Below, in pieces: positions 33,665 to 42,681 of a stretch of DNA of 64,000 bases (position 1 is its first letter; each line of letters begins with the position of its first letter). Position numbers and translations under genes: made by a program. Below the pieces are notes generated by a model, which did not search any database, had not been told where the DNA came from, and worked only from the letters and a program-made list of their open reading frames with translations. The stretch comes from Algirhabdus cladophorae (GTDB lineage: Bacteria; Pseudomonadota; Alphaproteobacteria; Rhodobacterales; Rhodobacteraceae), in NCBI RefSeq assembly GCF_044772865.1, contig NZ_CP173029.1, positions 3,100,001 to 3,164,000 of the forward strand. Direction: 5' to 3'.

Positions 33665-34365
33665 CAGTCCTCGTTGTACCGGTAGCCAATGCCATAAAGG
33701 GTCTCAATCGCCGAAAAGTCATCATCGGCCGTGCGCATCTTTTTGCGCAGACGCTTGATGTGGCTGTCGATTGTACGGTCATCAACGTAGACCTGATCGT
33801 CGTAGGCCACATCCATCAGCTGATCGCGGCTTTTAACAAAGCCAGGACGCTGCGCCAAAGCCTGCAACAGCAAAAATTCAGTCACGGTCAGCGAGACATC
33901 TTTGCCCTTCCAAGACACCGCGTGTCGCAGCGGATCCATCCGCAATTCGCCGCGTTCCATGATCTTAGTCTCTTCGGTTTCCGCGATTTCAGCGCCATCC
34001 AAAGCATCCTGACGACGCAAAAGCGCCCGGATCCGTTCTACCAGCAACCGTTGGCTGAAGGGTTTTTTGACATAATCGTCGGCGCCCATGCGCAGGCCAA
34101 GAACCTCATCGATTTCATCATCTTTGGAGGTCAGGAAAATCACTGGCATCGACGTCTTCTGACGCAGGCGCTGCAGCAGATCCATGCCGTCCATGCGGGG
34201 CATCTTGATGTCCAACACGGCCATGTCCGGCAGTTTTTTGTTAAACGCATCGAGGGCGGATTGGCCGTCATTATATGTTTCGACCTCGAAACCTTCCGCC
34301 TCAAGGGTCATCGAAACTGATGTCAGAATGTTCCTGTCGTCGTCAACTAAAGCTATTTTTGACAT
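33664..34365 (-). CDS. chvI: response regulator ChvI (OmpR family)
   Basis: A 233-residue two-domain regulator. The receiver has PDMAVLDIKMPRMDG (phospho-acceptor Asp); the C-terminal winged helix ends in YGIGYRYNED. It starts MSKIALVDDDRNILTSV. First gene of the chvI-chvG-hprK-rapZ-EIIA-HPr run and divergent from pckA across 328 bases, an arrangement conserved in alphaproteobacteria. Confidence 0.93.
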   Translation of the reverse strand: MSKIALVDDDRNILTSVSMTLEAEGFEVETYNDGQSALDAFNKKLPDMAVLDIKMPRMDGMDLLQRLRQKTSMPVIFLTSKDDEIDEVLGLRMGADDYVKKPFSQRLLVERIRALLRRQDALDGAEIAETEETKIMERGELRMDPLRHAVSWKGKDVSLTVTEFLLLQALAQRPGFVKSRDQLMDVAYDDQVYVDDRTIDSHIKRLRKKMRTADDDFSAIETLYGIGYRYNED

Positions 34366-34693
34366 AATTTATGTCCTTTTGCACTGCATCGATTATATTG
34401 GCCTTATATTGACCATTAGTTACTTGTCGTCTGTTTCAGACGCCGAATCAATAGTTTTCACGGTTGATTCACGCCAAAATCACTGACTCATTGTCATGAA
34501 TATTTAATCAACTCGCCAATTTTGGGGAGGTCACAGGTAAATGCGTCAAAGTTTGATCATTTGGTTGCGCTAACACTTTAGTGGTTGCGCTAACTGTGCG
34601 GAACTGACCTGTTCAGCCTTATTTTCAACATGTTAAGAGTTGATCACAGCAAAGGGAGCCGACTTATTTTAGCGGCACATAAAGGAGACTGTG
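34366..34693. other. chvI-pckA divergent intergenic region
   Basis: It holds the promoters of both directions, the tandem motif at 34562-34594 and the pckA ribosome binding site AAGGAG at 34682-34687. The chvI side (34366-34510) is AT-rich. No small RNA or terminator was identified. Confidence 0.6.
34562..34594 (+). promoter_or_regulatory. tandem operator-like repeats upstream of pckA
   Basis: TGGTTGCGCTAAC occurs twice, at 34562-34574 and 34582-34594, exactly 20 bases apart (about two helical turns). The motif resembles LacI-family operators with a GCGCTAAC half. It lies about 100 bases upstream of the pckA ATG. Rhizobial pckA is controlled by a LacI-type regulator (PckR); the same use here is inference. 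Confidence 0.5.
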
Positions 34694-36292
34694 ATGACAT
34701 TTGGACGCGTAAACCCCCAACATCGGTTGGACGAGCAAGGGATCAGCGGCTTGGGAAATGTCTATTACAACTATCAAGAGGCAGACCTGATCGAAGAGGC
34801 GATCAAGCGTAACGAGGGCACTTTGGGCCAAGGTGGCGCGTTTTTGGTGAGCACCGGAAAGTTCACAGGCCGGTCTCCCAAGGACAAACATATCGTCAAA
34901 ACCGACAGCGTTGCTGACACGATATGGTGGGACAACAACGCCCCGATGGAGCCTGCAAAGTTCGACGTCCTCTATGATGACATGGTCGAGCACATGAAAG
35001 GTCGCGACTACTTTGTTGAGGACCTGTTCGGCGGTGCTGATCCGGCGCAGCAACTGGATGTGCGCATGGTGACAGAACTGGCCTGGCACGGACTATTTAT
35101 CCGTCACATGCTGCGCCGTCCGGATCGCGACGATCTCGACACTTTTGTGCCGGACTTTACGGTGATCAATTGCCCCTCGTTTCTAGCCGATCCAGAACGT
35201 CACGGCTGTCGGTCTGAAACTGTGATCGCCATGAACTTTGATCGCAAACTGATCTTGATTGGCGGCACCGAATACGCCGGTGAAAACAAGAAATCCGTCT
35301 TCACATTGCTCAATTACATCCTGCCCGGCAAAGGCATTATGCCGATGCACTGCTCGGCCAACCACGCCAACGGCAACCCTGTGGACACGGCTGTGTTTTT
35401 TGGCCTGTCGGGCACGGGCAAAACCACCCTGTCCGCCGATCCGGCACGCACATTGATTGGTGACGATGAACACGGCTGGTCCGATCGTGGCACCTTCAAC
35501 TTTGAGGGCGGTTGCTACGCCAAAACCATCAAACTCTCTGCCGAGGCCGAGCCTGAGATTTTCGCCACGACCTCAAAATTCGGCACGGTCATTGAGAACA
35601 TGGTGTTCGATCCCGAAACCAAAGAACTGGATTTCGAGGACGACAGCCTGACCGCCAACATGCGCTGCGCCTATCCGCTGCACTATATTAACAATGCGTC
35701 ATCCTCGGCATTGGGTGGTCATCCCAAGAACATCATCATGCTGACGTGTGATGCCTTTGGTGTTTTGCCCCCCATCGCGCGGCTGACACCGGCGCAGGCG
35801 ATGTATCACTTCCTGTCCGGGTTTACCTCCAAGGTTGCAGGCACTGAACGCGGTGTGACCGAACCGGAGCCCACGTTCAGCACATGTTTTGGCGCGCCCT
35901 TTATGCCACGCCGTCCTGAAGTCTATGGCAACCTGCTGCGCGACAAGATCGCCAAGCACGGCGCATCCTGCTGGTTGGTTAATACCGGCTGGACCGGTGG
36001 CGCCTATGGTACTGGGTCGCGCATGCCGATCCGTGCCACACGTGCGCTTTTGACAGCAGCCCTCGACGGCAGCCTGAACGAAACCACATTCCGCAAGGAT
36101 CCAAACTTTGGTTTTGAAGTCCCAACAAAAGTGCTGGGCGTCGCAGATATTCTGCTGGACCCACGCCGCACATGGGAAGATGGGGCAGCTTATGACATTC
36201 AGGCAGAGAAGCTGGTGCAAATGTTTGCCGACAACTTTGGTCAATATGTCCCGCATATTGATGACGAAGTGAAGGCCTGTGCCATCGGCTAA
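34694..36292 (+). CDS. pckA: phosphoenolpyruvate carboxykinase (ATP)
   Basis: A 532-residue PEP carboxykinase making PEP from oxaloacetate for gluconeogenesis. The ATG at 34694 is chosen over a GTG three bases earlier because the AAGGAG then has normal spacing. The kinase-1a P-loop FFGLSGTGKTTLSADP and the metal site LIGDDEHGWSD are intact, as is EGGCYAKTIKL. It is divergent from chvI, matching the known metabolic link of ChvG/ChvI and PTS to central carbon flux. Confidence 0.96.
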   Translation: MTFGRVNPQHRLDEQGISGLGNVYYNYQEADLIEEAIKRNEGTLGQGGAFLVSTGKFTGRSPKDKHIVKTDSVADTIWWDNNAPMEPAKFDVLYDDMVEHMKGRDYFVEDLFGGADPAQQLDVRMVTELAWHGLFIRHMLRRPDRDDLDTFVPDFTVINCPSFLADPERHGCRSETVIAMNFDRKLILIGGTEYAGENKKSVFTLLNYILPGKGIMPMHCSANHANGNPVDTAVFFGLSGTGKTTLSADPARTLIGDDEHGWSDRGTFNFEGGCYAKTIKLSAEAEPEIFATTSKFGTVIENMVFDPETKELDFEDDSLTANMRCAYPLHYINNASSSALGGHPKNIIMLTCDAFGVLPPIARLTPAQAMYHFLSGFTSKVAGTERGVTEPEPTFSTCFGAPFMPRRPEVYGNLLRDKIAKHGASCWLVNTGWTGGAYGTGSRMPIRATRALLTAALDGSLNETTFRKDPNFGFEVPTKVLGVADILLDPRRTWEDGAAYDIQAEKLVQMFADNFGQYVPHIDDEVKACAIG

Positions 36293-36317
36293 ACGGCTTT
36301 GGGCTAATGCACGCGCG

Positions 36318-37085
36318 TTAGCCCAACATGCCACGGCGCACCAAATTCAGCCCGGCAAACAACAAAACGACCAGAGTTATTTTGCGAAATGTCTCTTGGT
36401 CGACGCTGTCTTGGAATTTACTGCCCAGCCACATGCCCAAAACGGCCGGGGGAATCAGGCTAAGGGAATAGACAATTGTCTGCGCCCCTAGGACGCCTGA
36501 AAACAAATGTGCGACGAACAATAGAAATGCCCCGCCGCCATAGATCACACCCTGAACACGCATCTGTTCGGTCTTTTCCGTATTTAGCGCTGTGAGGAAG
36601 GCTACAGTCGGCGGCCCCCAAATCCCCGAAATACCACCCAAACCACCCGCCAAAACGCCAACACCGCGCTCGACCATAGGGCGCTGTTGCGGGGTGACAT
36701 GAAAGCGTAGGCCGGAGATCTGCAAAATAACCAGTGCCGTGACTGGTATCCCGATGATCAGATAAAGCGCTGATGGTGTGATAAAGCGCACAGTTTGCGC
36801 CACGACAAATAGGGCGACCCCTCCATAGATGAGGTACGTTTTAAAGGACTTAATCGACGCCACGGCGGCCCCAATGCCTTGGCGAAAGGCCTGCATTCCG
36901 TTTGTTGCAAGCGTGGGCAGAATCAATCCCGCCAGTGCAATCTCGGGGCTGAGGACACTGCTAAGGGCCAACATAAAGACCGTGGGCATAGCGAATCCCA
37001 CCATGCCTTTGATACAGCCGGCCACCAGTGCCACTGCAAGGGAGATCACAAAAACTGGGAGGGGCATTAAACCAAAGATGTCCAT
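36318..37085 (-). CDS. TauE/SafE family permease
   Basis: A 255-residue membrane protein with about eight helices, starting MDIFGLMPLPVFVISL. The GCIKGMVGFAMPTVF block and the repeated GGLGGISGIWGPPTV block are the two inverted repeats of this anion exporter family. The substrate (sulfite, sulfoacetate or other anion) cannot be told. It is convergent with pckA; an imperfect hairpin of TTGGGCTAA arms (36299-36326) covers its stop. Confidence 0.85.
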   Translation of the reverse strand: MDIFGLMPLPVFVISLAVALVAGCIKGMVGFAMPTVFMLALSSVLSPEIALAGLILPTLATNGMQAFRQGIGAAVASIKSFKTYLIYGGVALFVVAQTVRFITPSALYLIIGIPVTALVILQISGLRFHVTPQQRPMVERGVGVLAGGLGGISGIWGPPTVAFLTALNTEKTEQMRVQGVIYGGGAFLLFVAHLFSGVLGAQTIVYSLSLIPPAVLGMWLGSKFQDSVDQETFRKITLVVLLFAGLNLVRRGMLG

Positions 37086-37233
37086 TTTAACGGCTTATCA
37101 CCCTCGATAGCCCTGTGCAGAAAAAATTCAACGCGTAATTAAAAAACAAAAATGTCGCATATCGTGTATTTATGTTGCGCTGCAGGTGCGAAAGGATTAT
37201 TTCGGTGTGAACCTCTATAAAGGACAGTGAATC

Positions 37234-38919
37234 ATGGCCCATGACGGACAAGACATGCCTCTTTCTGCAACTGCAGTGATCCCATCCCTTCTGACCCTTA
37301 CAGCTGAGGCGCTGGCCCCTGTCGAGGCGGTCTATGCCATTGCGCGGACCAAAGTGCGCGCGTTGGTGACATTGGACGGGCGTATCTCGAACGGGCTGGT
37401 GGAAGCCAACCAAACGGCGACCCATGGCTTTGCGTGGCTGGCGACTTATGTGGAATCCCTACGCCAGATGCAGAAGTGGGCTGAAAAGCTGGAGGCCGAA
37501 GGCAAGTTTGGTGAGGTCGAACAACTGATCCATCAAATCGCGTTCGGCGAATACCTGTGGCAGATGTATGGTGGCATCCCAATGAACCAAGGCGAAATTC
37601 TACGCCTTCAGGACATTGGTCTGGACCAGTCAGATATGTCCGCCCTCATGGCGCCCGCCGTAATGACACTGACCCAGACCGCCAACACCCAAGCAGCCCG
37701 CACGCGACTGGTCGAGTTGATGCAAGAACGCAGCGCCGAGATCACAGTGGGCGCGTCCGGTCTGGATGATGAGTTGGAAATGATCCGCGAGCAATTCCGC
37801 CGGTTCAGCATCGACAAGGTTGAACCCCACGCCCACGAATGGCACCTCAAGGACGAGTTGATCCCGATGGAAATCATCGACGAGATGGCCGAATTGGGTG
37901 TCTTTGGCCTGACCATCCCCGAGGAATACGGCGGCTTTGGCCTGTCCAAGGCCAGCATGTGTGTTGTGTCCGAGGAACTGTCGCGTGGCTATATTGGTGT
38001 CGGTTCGCTTGGCACACGTTCCGAGATTGCCGCCGAGTTAATCATCTGCGGTGGGACCGAGGAACAAAAACAACATTGGCTGCCTGGTCTGGCATCAGCC
38101 GAGATTTTGCCGACAGCCGTGTTTACGGAGCCCAACACAGGGTCTGACCTTGGCAGTCTGCGCACCCGCGCTATCAAGGAAGGCGACGACTACAAAATCA
38201 CTGGCAATAAGACATGGATCACCCACGCGACACGCACCCAAGTAATGACGGTTCTTGCCCGCACGGATCCCGAGACATCCGATTACAAAGGGCTATCTAT
38301 GTTCTTGGCCGAGAAAACGCCGGGGACCGAGGAAAACCCGTTTCCGACAGAAGGCATGACGGGCGGCGAGATCGAAGTGCTGGGCTATCGCGGCATGAAA
38401 GAATACGAATTGGCGTTCGACAACTTCCACGTGGACGGCAAAAACCTGTTGGGTGGGGAAGAGGGCAAAGGCTTTAAACAGCTGATGGAAACCTTCGAGA
38501 GTGCACGCATCCAAACCGCCGCTCGTGCCATTGGCGTGGCCCAATCCGCTTTGGACGTGGGTATGCAATACGCCATCGACCGCAAACAATTCGGCAAAAG
38601 CCTGATCAACTTCCCCCGTGTGTCGGGCAAGCTGGCCATGATGGCCGTCGAAATTATGATCGCCCGCCAGCTGACCTATTTCAGCGCCTTCGAGAAAGAT
38701 GAAGAACGTCGCTGCGATATTGAAGCAGGGATGGCAAAATTGCTGGGCGCCCGCGTGGCTTGGGCTGCGGCGGATAATGCGTTGCAAATCCATGGCGGCA
38801 ACGGTTTTGCGCTGGAATACAAAGTCAGCCGTATCCTATGTGATGCGCGGATCCTCAATATCTTTGAAGGGGCCGCCGAAATCCAAGCACAGGTTATTGC
38901 GCGACGGCTTCTGGGCTAA
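37234..38919 (+). CDS. mcd: (2S)-methylsuccinyl-CoA dehydrogenase
   Basis: A 561-residue acyl-CoA dehydrogenase. About 170 extra N-terminal residues precede the standard fold (EHMI-type core starting near residue 190), which is the layout of Mcd of the ethylmalonyl-CoA pathway. FAD and active-site motifs: TEPNTGSDLGSLRTRA, ITGNKTWITHATRT, YAIDRKQFGK and LQIHGGNGFALEYKVSRILCDARI. It oxidises methylsuccinyl-CoA to mesaconyl-CoA with EtfBA as acceptor. Its 26 last bases overlap the convergent DUF4189 gene. Confidence 0.82.
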   Translation: MAHDGQDMPLSATAVIPSLLTLTAEALAPVEAVYAIARTKVRALVTLDGRISNGLVEANQTATHGFAWLATYVESLRQMQKWAEKLEAEGKFGEVEQLIHQIAFGEYLWQMYGGIPMNQGEILRLQDIGLDQSDMSALMAPAVMTLTQTANTQAARTRLVELMQERSAEITVGASGLDDELEMIREQFRRFSIDKVEPHAHEWHLKDELIPMEIIDEMAELGVFGLTIPEEYGGFGLSKASMCVVSEELSRGYIGVGSLGTRSEIAAELIICGGTEEQKQHWLPGLASAEILPTAVFTEPNTGSDLGSLRTRAIKEGDDYKITGNKTWITHATRTQVMTVLARTDPETSDYKGLSMFLAEKTPGTEENPFPTEGMTGGEIEVLGYRGMKEYELAFDNFHVDGKNLLGGEEGKGFKQLMETFESARIQTAARAIGVAQSALDVGMQYAIDRKQFGKSLINFPRVSGKLAMMAVEIMIARQLTYFSAFEKDEERRCDIEAGMAKLLGARVAWAAADNALQIHGGNGFALEYKVSRILCDARILNIFEGAAEIQAQVIARRLLG

Positions 38920-39550
38920 GACGCCCTGCCCACGATACCGAGATAAGCTCGCAATCAACGCCTTGGGTATACCCGAGGCGTTTTGCGTTATTGGCATGTT
39001 TATTGCAATTGGCCATCGCCGTGGCTTTGGCCATACCTGTTGATTTGTGTGACCACGCCCATCCATGGCCCCCCCATGGGCTGACAGCATAGGCTTTGGC
39101 ACCGGGTCGCATCGCATAATCTTTGAACGCCTTGGCAGCCTTTGGGCTGAGGATGATAGCATCCTCACGCGGCGCGGCACCGTAATCCATCGTGGCAATA
39201 ATTTTGCAGCCCTTGCCGCTGTCGCGGCAATGATCCAGTGCGCGCGCTGCAGCAAATTCGGGCGTCATGTAGTTGTCCGTCCAACCGTATGCTGTCCCCT
39301 CACCCACTGCAAAGGCACCAAAATGGCCCAACTTGGCCTTCCATTCGGCGTATGCCATTTGGGTGTCTTCCGGCAAGGCGGGCGTGTCGAGGACGTTTAA
39401 TTTGGCCGGCATATTCAAGACCACTGGCCGAGGCTGATGGGTTGTCTCCTTGGCCGGAATTCCTGCTGCGGCAAAGGGCACCACGACGGCCAAAACGGCT
39501 GCTGCAGCTACCAAATCAAGGGGTGTTATATGTCGCGCTGATAGATCCAT
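38894..39550 (-). CDS. exported DUF4189-like protein
   Basis: A 218-residue protein. The start MDLSARHITPLDL leads into a hydrophobic segment (about 13-32, signal or anchor). It contains two related blocks: FAVGEGTAYGWTDNYMTPEFAA with a Cys pair (RALDHCRDSGKGC) and AVSPWGGHGWAWSHKSTGM with another Cys pair. This resembles the DUF4189 pattern of repeated Gly-Trp and CX-C blocks. The function is unknown. Its stop overlaps the end of mcd, convergently. Confidence 0.6.
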   Translation of the reverse strand: MDLSARHITPLDLVAAAAVLAVVVPFAAAGIPAKETTHQPRPVVLNMPAKLNVLDTPALPEDTQMAYAEWKAKLGHFGAFAVGEGTAYGWTDNYMTPEFAAARALDHCRDSGKGCKIIATMDYGAAPREDAIILSPKAAKAFKDYAMRPGAKAYAVSPWGGHGWAWSHKSTGMAKATAMANCNKHANNAKRLGYTQGVDCELISVSWAGRLSPEAVAQ

Positions 39551-39654
39551 GGGCCTAAGGAACCGAATTTTTCGGGCAACAGTCCGGCCCAATCATGACT
39601 TTTTCTGGAAGAGCCTCCCCTGTTCATTGCTATGGATTAAAGTAATCTGCCCCC

Positions 39655-40050
39655 ATGCGTATCTTTCTTCCCTTCGTTCTAATCCTGCTGTCTGGCTGTT
39701 TCAAAGATGAAACCATCAGCGGCTTTACTGACACCACCACGGTTTGGCAGTTGGTCGAAATCGATGGAAACCGCACGGAGGGACCAGTGACCTTGGAATT
39801 TCCAGAGGAAGGGCGGATCGCAGGCAAGGGCCCTTGCAATCGCTATTTCGCCAGCCAAACGGCCCCCTATCCATGGTTTGAGGTCAGCGCGATTGGCAGC
39901 ACAAAAATGGCTTGCCCCAATCTGCGGGCCGAGGCCGCTTTTTTCAGCACGCTGCAGGCGATGACACTCATCGAAGTTTCAGGCGATACATTGCTTTTGT
40001 CCAATGATAGCGGCGGATCAATGGTCTTTGAGGCGCAAGAAGGCGTCTAG
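39655..40050 (+). CDS. META-domain lipoprotein
   Basis: A 131-residue protein. It starts MRIFLPFVLILLSGCFK with lipobox LSGC (Cys15). The META (HslJ-like) domain shows WQLVEIDGNRTEGPVTLEF, the GPCNRYF block and MACPN; such small domains occur in heat-shock-related and resistance-associated envelope proteins. It overlaps the convergent recO by 33 bases. Confidence 0.78.
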   Translation: MRIFLPFVLILLSGCFKDETISGFTDTTTVWQLVEIDGNRTEGPVTLEFPEEGRIAGKGPCNRYFASQTAPYPWFEVSAIGSTKMACPNLRAEAAFFSTLQAMTLIEVSGDTLLLSNDSGGSMVFEAQEGV

Positions 40051-40752
40051 CAAGCGCGCGCGCGCCTCTGGGACAGCCCGATTGCCCAAGGATTTGGCCA
40101 ACCCATTTGTCATGAAATACCCTGTGGTGTCCAACGCCCGGACGATTTCCAGCGTTGTGTCGTCGCCTTGCCCCAGCATGATCTGCGGTAGTGGCAGCAT
40201 TTGCGTGGCCCATTTCCCCGCCCCAAGGCGCGACACAGCCCGACCGGATTTTGGCGAGACATAGATCAAATCGTCCATGGCCCCAGTAGCCGCACAGCAC
40301 GACAGATCCAGCCCGTACCCAAGATCCTCTAGCAACGCCATTTCCCATTGCAGATAGGCCAGCGGCAGCACATCCAGATTGCCGATCAGATCCAACAGGT
40401 TGATCGACTTCTGGTACAGCATGTCGTGGGGTTCCCGTTCCGGCAGGGCAAACCCCAAAATGGCACAAATACCGTTGAGCGCTGCAAGAGACGTCCGATT
40501 GGCCATGGCAACGGCCGCGCGACTGCGCACAGGCTCAACGGAATAGCTGCCAATATGTTCATCCAGCCGGGCGCGCCATGCCACATCGATCTGTGCACCG
40601 GGTTGCAAAATTGGCGCCACCTTGCGGCTGGTTGCGCCCCGAACAACCCCCGCGTGACGTCCATGTTGGGCTGTGAACACGTCGATGATGGCCGCATTTT
40701 CGCCGTGACGGCGTACCGAAAGCAAAGCCCCCTGATCGCGCCATTCCACCAT
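40018..40752 (-). CDS. recO: DNA repair protein RecO
   Basis: A 244-residue RecO, a loader of RecA with RecR. The N-terminal OB-fold starts MVEWRDQGALLSVRRHGEN, and a helical domain with the FLRL end follows. It comes right after the DUF1491 gene (1-base gap), in the era-rnc-lepB strand run. Confidence 0.9.
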   Translation of the reverse strand: MVEWRDQGALLSVRRHGENAAIIDVFTAQHGRHAGVVRGATSRKVAPILQPGAQIDVAWRARLDEHIGSYSVEPVRSRAAVAMANRTSLAALNGICAILGFALPEREPHDMLYQKSINLLDLIGNLDVLPLAYLQWEMALLEDLGYGLDLSCCAATGAMDDLIYVSPKSGRAVSRLGAGKWATQMLPLPQIMLGQGDDTTLEIVRALDTTGYFMTNGLAKSLGNRAVPEARARLLDAFLRLKDH

Positions 40753-40753
40753 G

Positions 40754-41083
40754 CTAGGCCAGCCCCTCTTGATCCAGAAGGTGGCGACCGTGGCGGTCTT
40801 CCACTTCGATCACCCAAAGGTCACTGTCAAAACTGCACTGTTTGGCAATGGAGGCATCCACATCCGCCTCGCCCCCTTCGGCCAGCACGACCCAAGCCCG
40901 TTCACCGCTCATCAGGTCAAAACTACGCTGGTAACAACAGGCCTGACCATCCAGCGTGTTCATTTTGATCATGACAGCACCAGCGGTGGCATCGCCTTTT
41001 TGCACGACAAACGCAGGAATATCTGCCAGCCGCAAACGGGTCAGATAGGCATGCACCCAAAAGTCAGTGGTCAGACGTGTCAT
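40754..41083 (-). CDS. DUF1491 family protein
   Basis: A 109-residue protein typical of alphaproteobacteria: RLTTDFWVHAYLTRLRLADIP at the start and LWVIEVEDRHGRHLLDQEGL at the end. The function is unknown. It sits between era and recO, its conserved location. Confidence 0.85.
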   Translation of the reverse strand: MTRLTTDFWVHAYLTRLRLADIPAFVVQKGDATAGAVMIKMNTLDGQACCYQRSFDLMSGERAWVVLAEGGEADVDASIAKQCSFDSDLWVIEVEDRHGRHLLDQEGLA

Positions 41084-41095
41084 GGCTTTGCAGCC

Positions 41096-42001
41096 TCAAC
41101 TATTGCCGTCTTTGAAATCAAGTCCCATTTCGGAATAGCGTTCGCTTTCTTCCAGCCAGTTTGGCCGCACTTTAACCTGCAAGAACAGATGCACCTTGCG
41201 GTCCAGAAAGGTTTCAAGCTCTTCCCGAGCGGCTTTGCCTACGGCTTTGATCGTCTCGCCTTTGTTGCCCAAAACGATGCCTTTGTGACCATCACGGATC
41301 ACATAGATCAACTGATCGATCTTTACGGACCCGTCTTTGCGATCCTCCCAGCCTTCGGTCTCGACCGTCATTTGGTAGGGCAGTTCTTGGTGCAAGCGCA
41401 GGGTCAGTTTCTCGCGGGTCATTTCCGAGGCGATCATGCGCAAGGGCAGATCCGCGATTTGATCCTCGGGGTAGAGCAGCGGGCCTTCGGGCATTTTACT
41501 GGCGAGCCACTGCTTAAGATGCTCGGCACCATGGCCTTTTTCAGCCGAGATCATAAAGGTCTCGACAAAGGGAAATCGTTCATTCAAAGCCGCCGACAAC
41601 CCCAGTAAAACATCCGATTGCACACGGTCGATTTTGTTGATGGCAAGGGCAATGTTTTGATCACCGGCACGGTCTTGAAGTCCCTCTAGAATGGCTTCAA
41701 CGCCTTCGGTAATGCCGCGATGGGCCTCGACCATCAGTACCACCAGATCCGCGTCCGAAGCACCGGACCACGCCGCAGCGACCATAGCCCGATCCAAGCG
41801 TCTGCGGGGGCGAAACAAACCCGGGGTGTCAACAAAGACGATCTGGCTGTCGCCCTCCATCGCTACACCGCGAATACGCGCACGGGTCGTTTGTACCTTG
41901 TGGGTGACAATCGAAACCTTGGCACCAACCATTCGGTTCAACAGGGTCGACTTGCCTGCGTTCGGCTCGCCGATCAGGGCTACAAATCCGGCACGTGTCA
42001 T
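41096..42001 (-). CDS. era: GTPase Era
   Basis: A 301-residue Era, acting in 16S rRNA maturation and cell-cycle control. G1 is GEPNAGKS, G3 is DTPGLFRPRRRLD and G4 is NKID; a KH domain follows (RKVHLFLQVKVR region). Its ATG overlaps the rnc stop by four bases (ATGA). Confidence 0.95.
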   Translation of the reverse strand: MTRAGFVALIGEPNAGKSTLLNRMVGAKVSIVTHKVQTTRARIRGVAMEGDSQIVFVDTPGLFRPRRRLDRAMVAAAWSGASDADLVVLMVEAHRGITEGVEAILEGLQDRAGDQNIALAINKIDRVQSDVLLGLSAALNERFPFVETFMISAEKGHGAEHLKQWLASKMPEGPLLYPEDQIADLPLRMIASEMTREKLTLRLHQELPYQMTVETEGWEDRKDGSVKIDQLIYVIRDGHKGIVLGNKGETIKAVGKAAREELETFLDRKVHLFLQVKVRPNWLEESERYSEMGLDFKDGNS

Positions 42002-42681
42002 AAAGTGGAAACCTTTTCCAACAAATCCTTGGCAGCCGCTTGTTCGGCCTGCCGTTTTGAGGGCGCTTTGGCCTTGGCTGTGTGCCCGTCTTCAAGCTGT
42101 GCCTCGATGGTGAACACCGGCGCATGGTCCGGACCGTCACGAGCCACTTCGACATAGGCGGGGGGCTTTTGACCGCGGGCCTGCGCCCATTCCTGCAAGG
42201 CCGTCTTGGGGTCGCGTGCGTCCGCTTCGACGGTTTGGATACGGGCCGCCCAGTGGCGCAAAATAACATCCCGCGCCGCCTCAAAACCCGCGTCTTGGTA
42301 GACGGCAGCAATCACGGCTTCCATAGCATCGGCCAGCAAGGCTTCCTTGCGACGGCCACCTGATATCATCTCGGACCGACCTAGTTTCAAGACATCGCCC
42401 AAGCCAATATCACGGGCCACAGCAGCACAGGTTTCCTTGCGCACCAGCGCGTTGAACCTTGGGGCCAACTGACCCTCGGAGGCCGATACATCGGCCTGCA
42501 ACAGTGCCTCGGCCATCACCAAACCCAACACACGGTCGCCAAGAAATTCCTGACGCTGGTTGTCATCGCGGGTGGACGAGGACATGGACGAATGGGTCAC
42601 GGCCCGCACAAGAATTGCGGGCGTCGTAAACTCATACCCAAGTCGCCCCTGAAAGGCCTTCAGTTCATTGCTCAGCTTCAC
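41998..42681 (-). CDS. rnc: ribonuclease III
   Basis: A 227-residue RNase III, a double-strand RNA endonuclease. The signature NQRQEFLGDRVLGL and the downstream dsRBD (KTALQEWAQARGQKPPAYVEV) are complete. The start is a GTG at 42681 overlapping the lepB TGA (GTGA), with AAGAGG upstream; an in-frame ATG farther out lies inside lepB. Confidence 0.94.
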   Translation of the reverse strand: MKLSNELKAFQGRLGYEFTTPAILVRAVTHSSMSSSTRDDNQRQEFLGDRVLGLVMAEALLQADVSASEGQLAPRFNALVRKETCAAVARDIGLGDVLKLGRSEMISGGRRKEALLADAMEAVIAAVYQDAGFEAARDVILRHWAARIQTVEADARDPKTALQEWAQARGQKPPAYVEVARDGPDHAPVFTIEAQLEDGHTAKAKAPSKRQAEQAAAKDLLEKVSTL

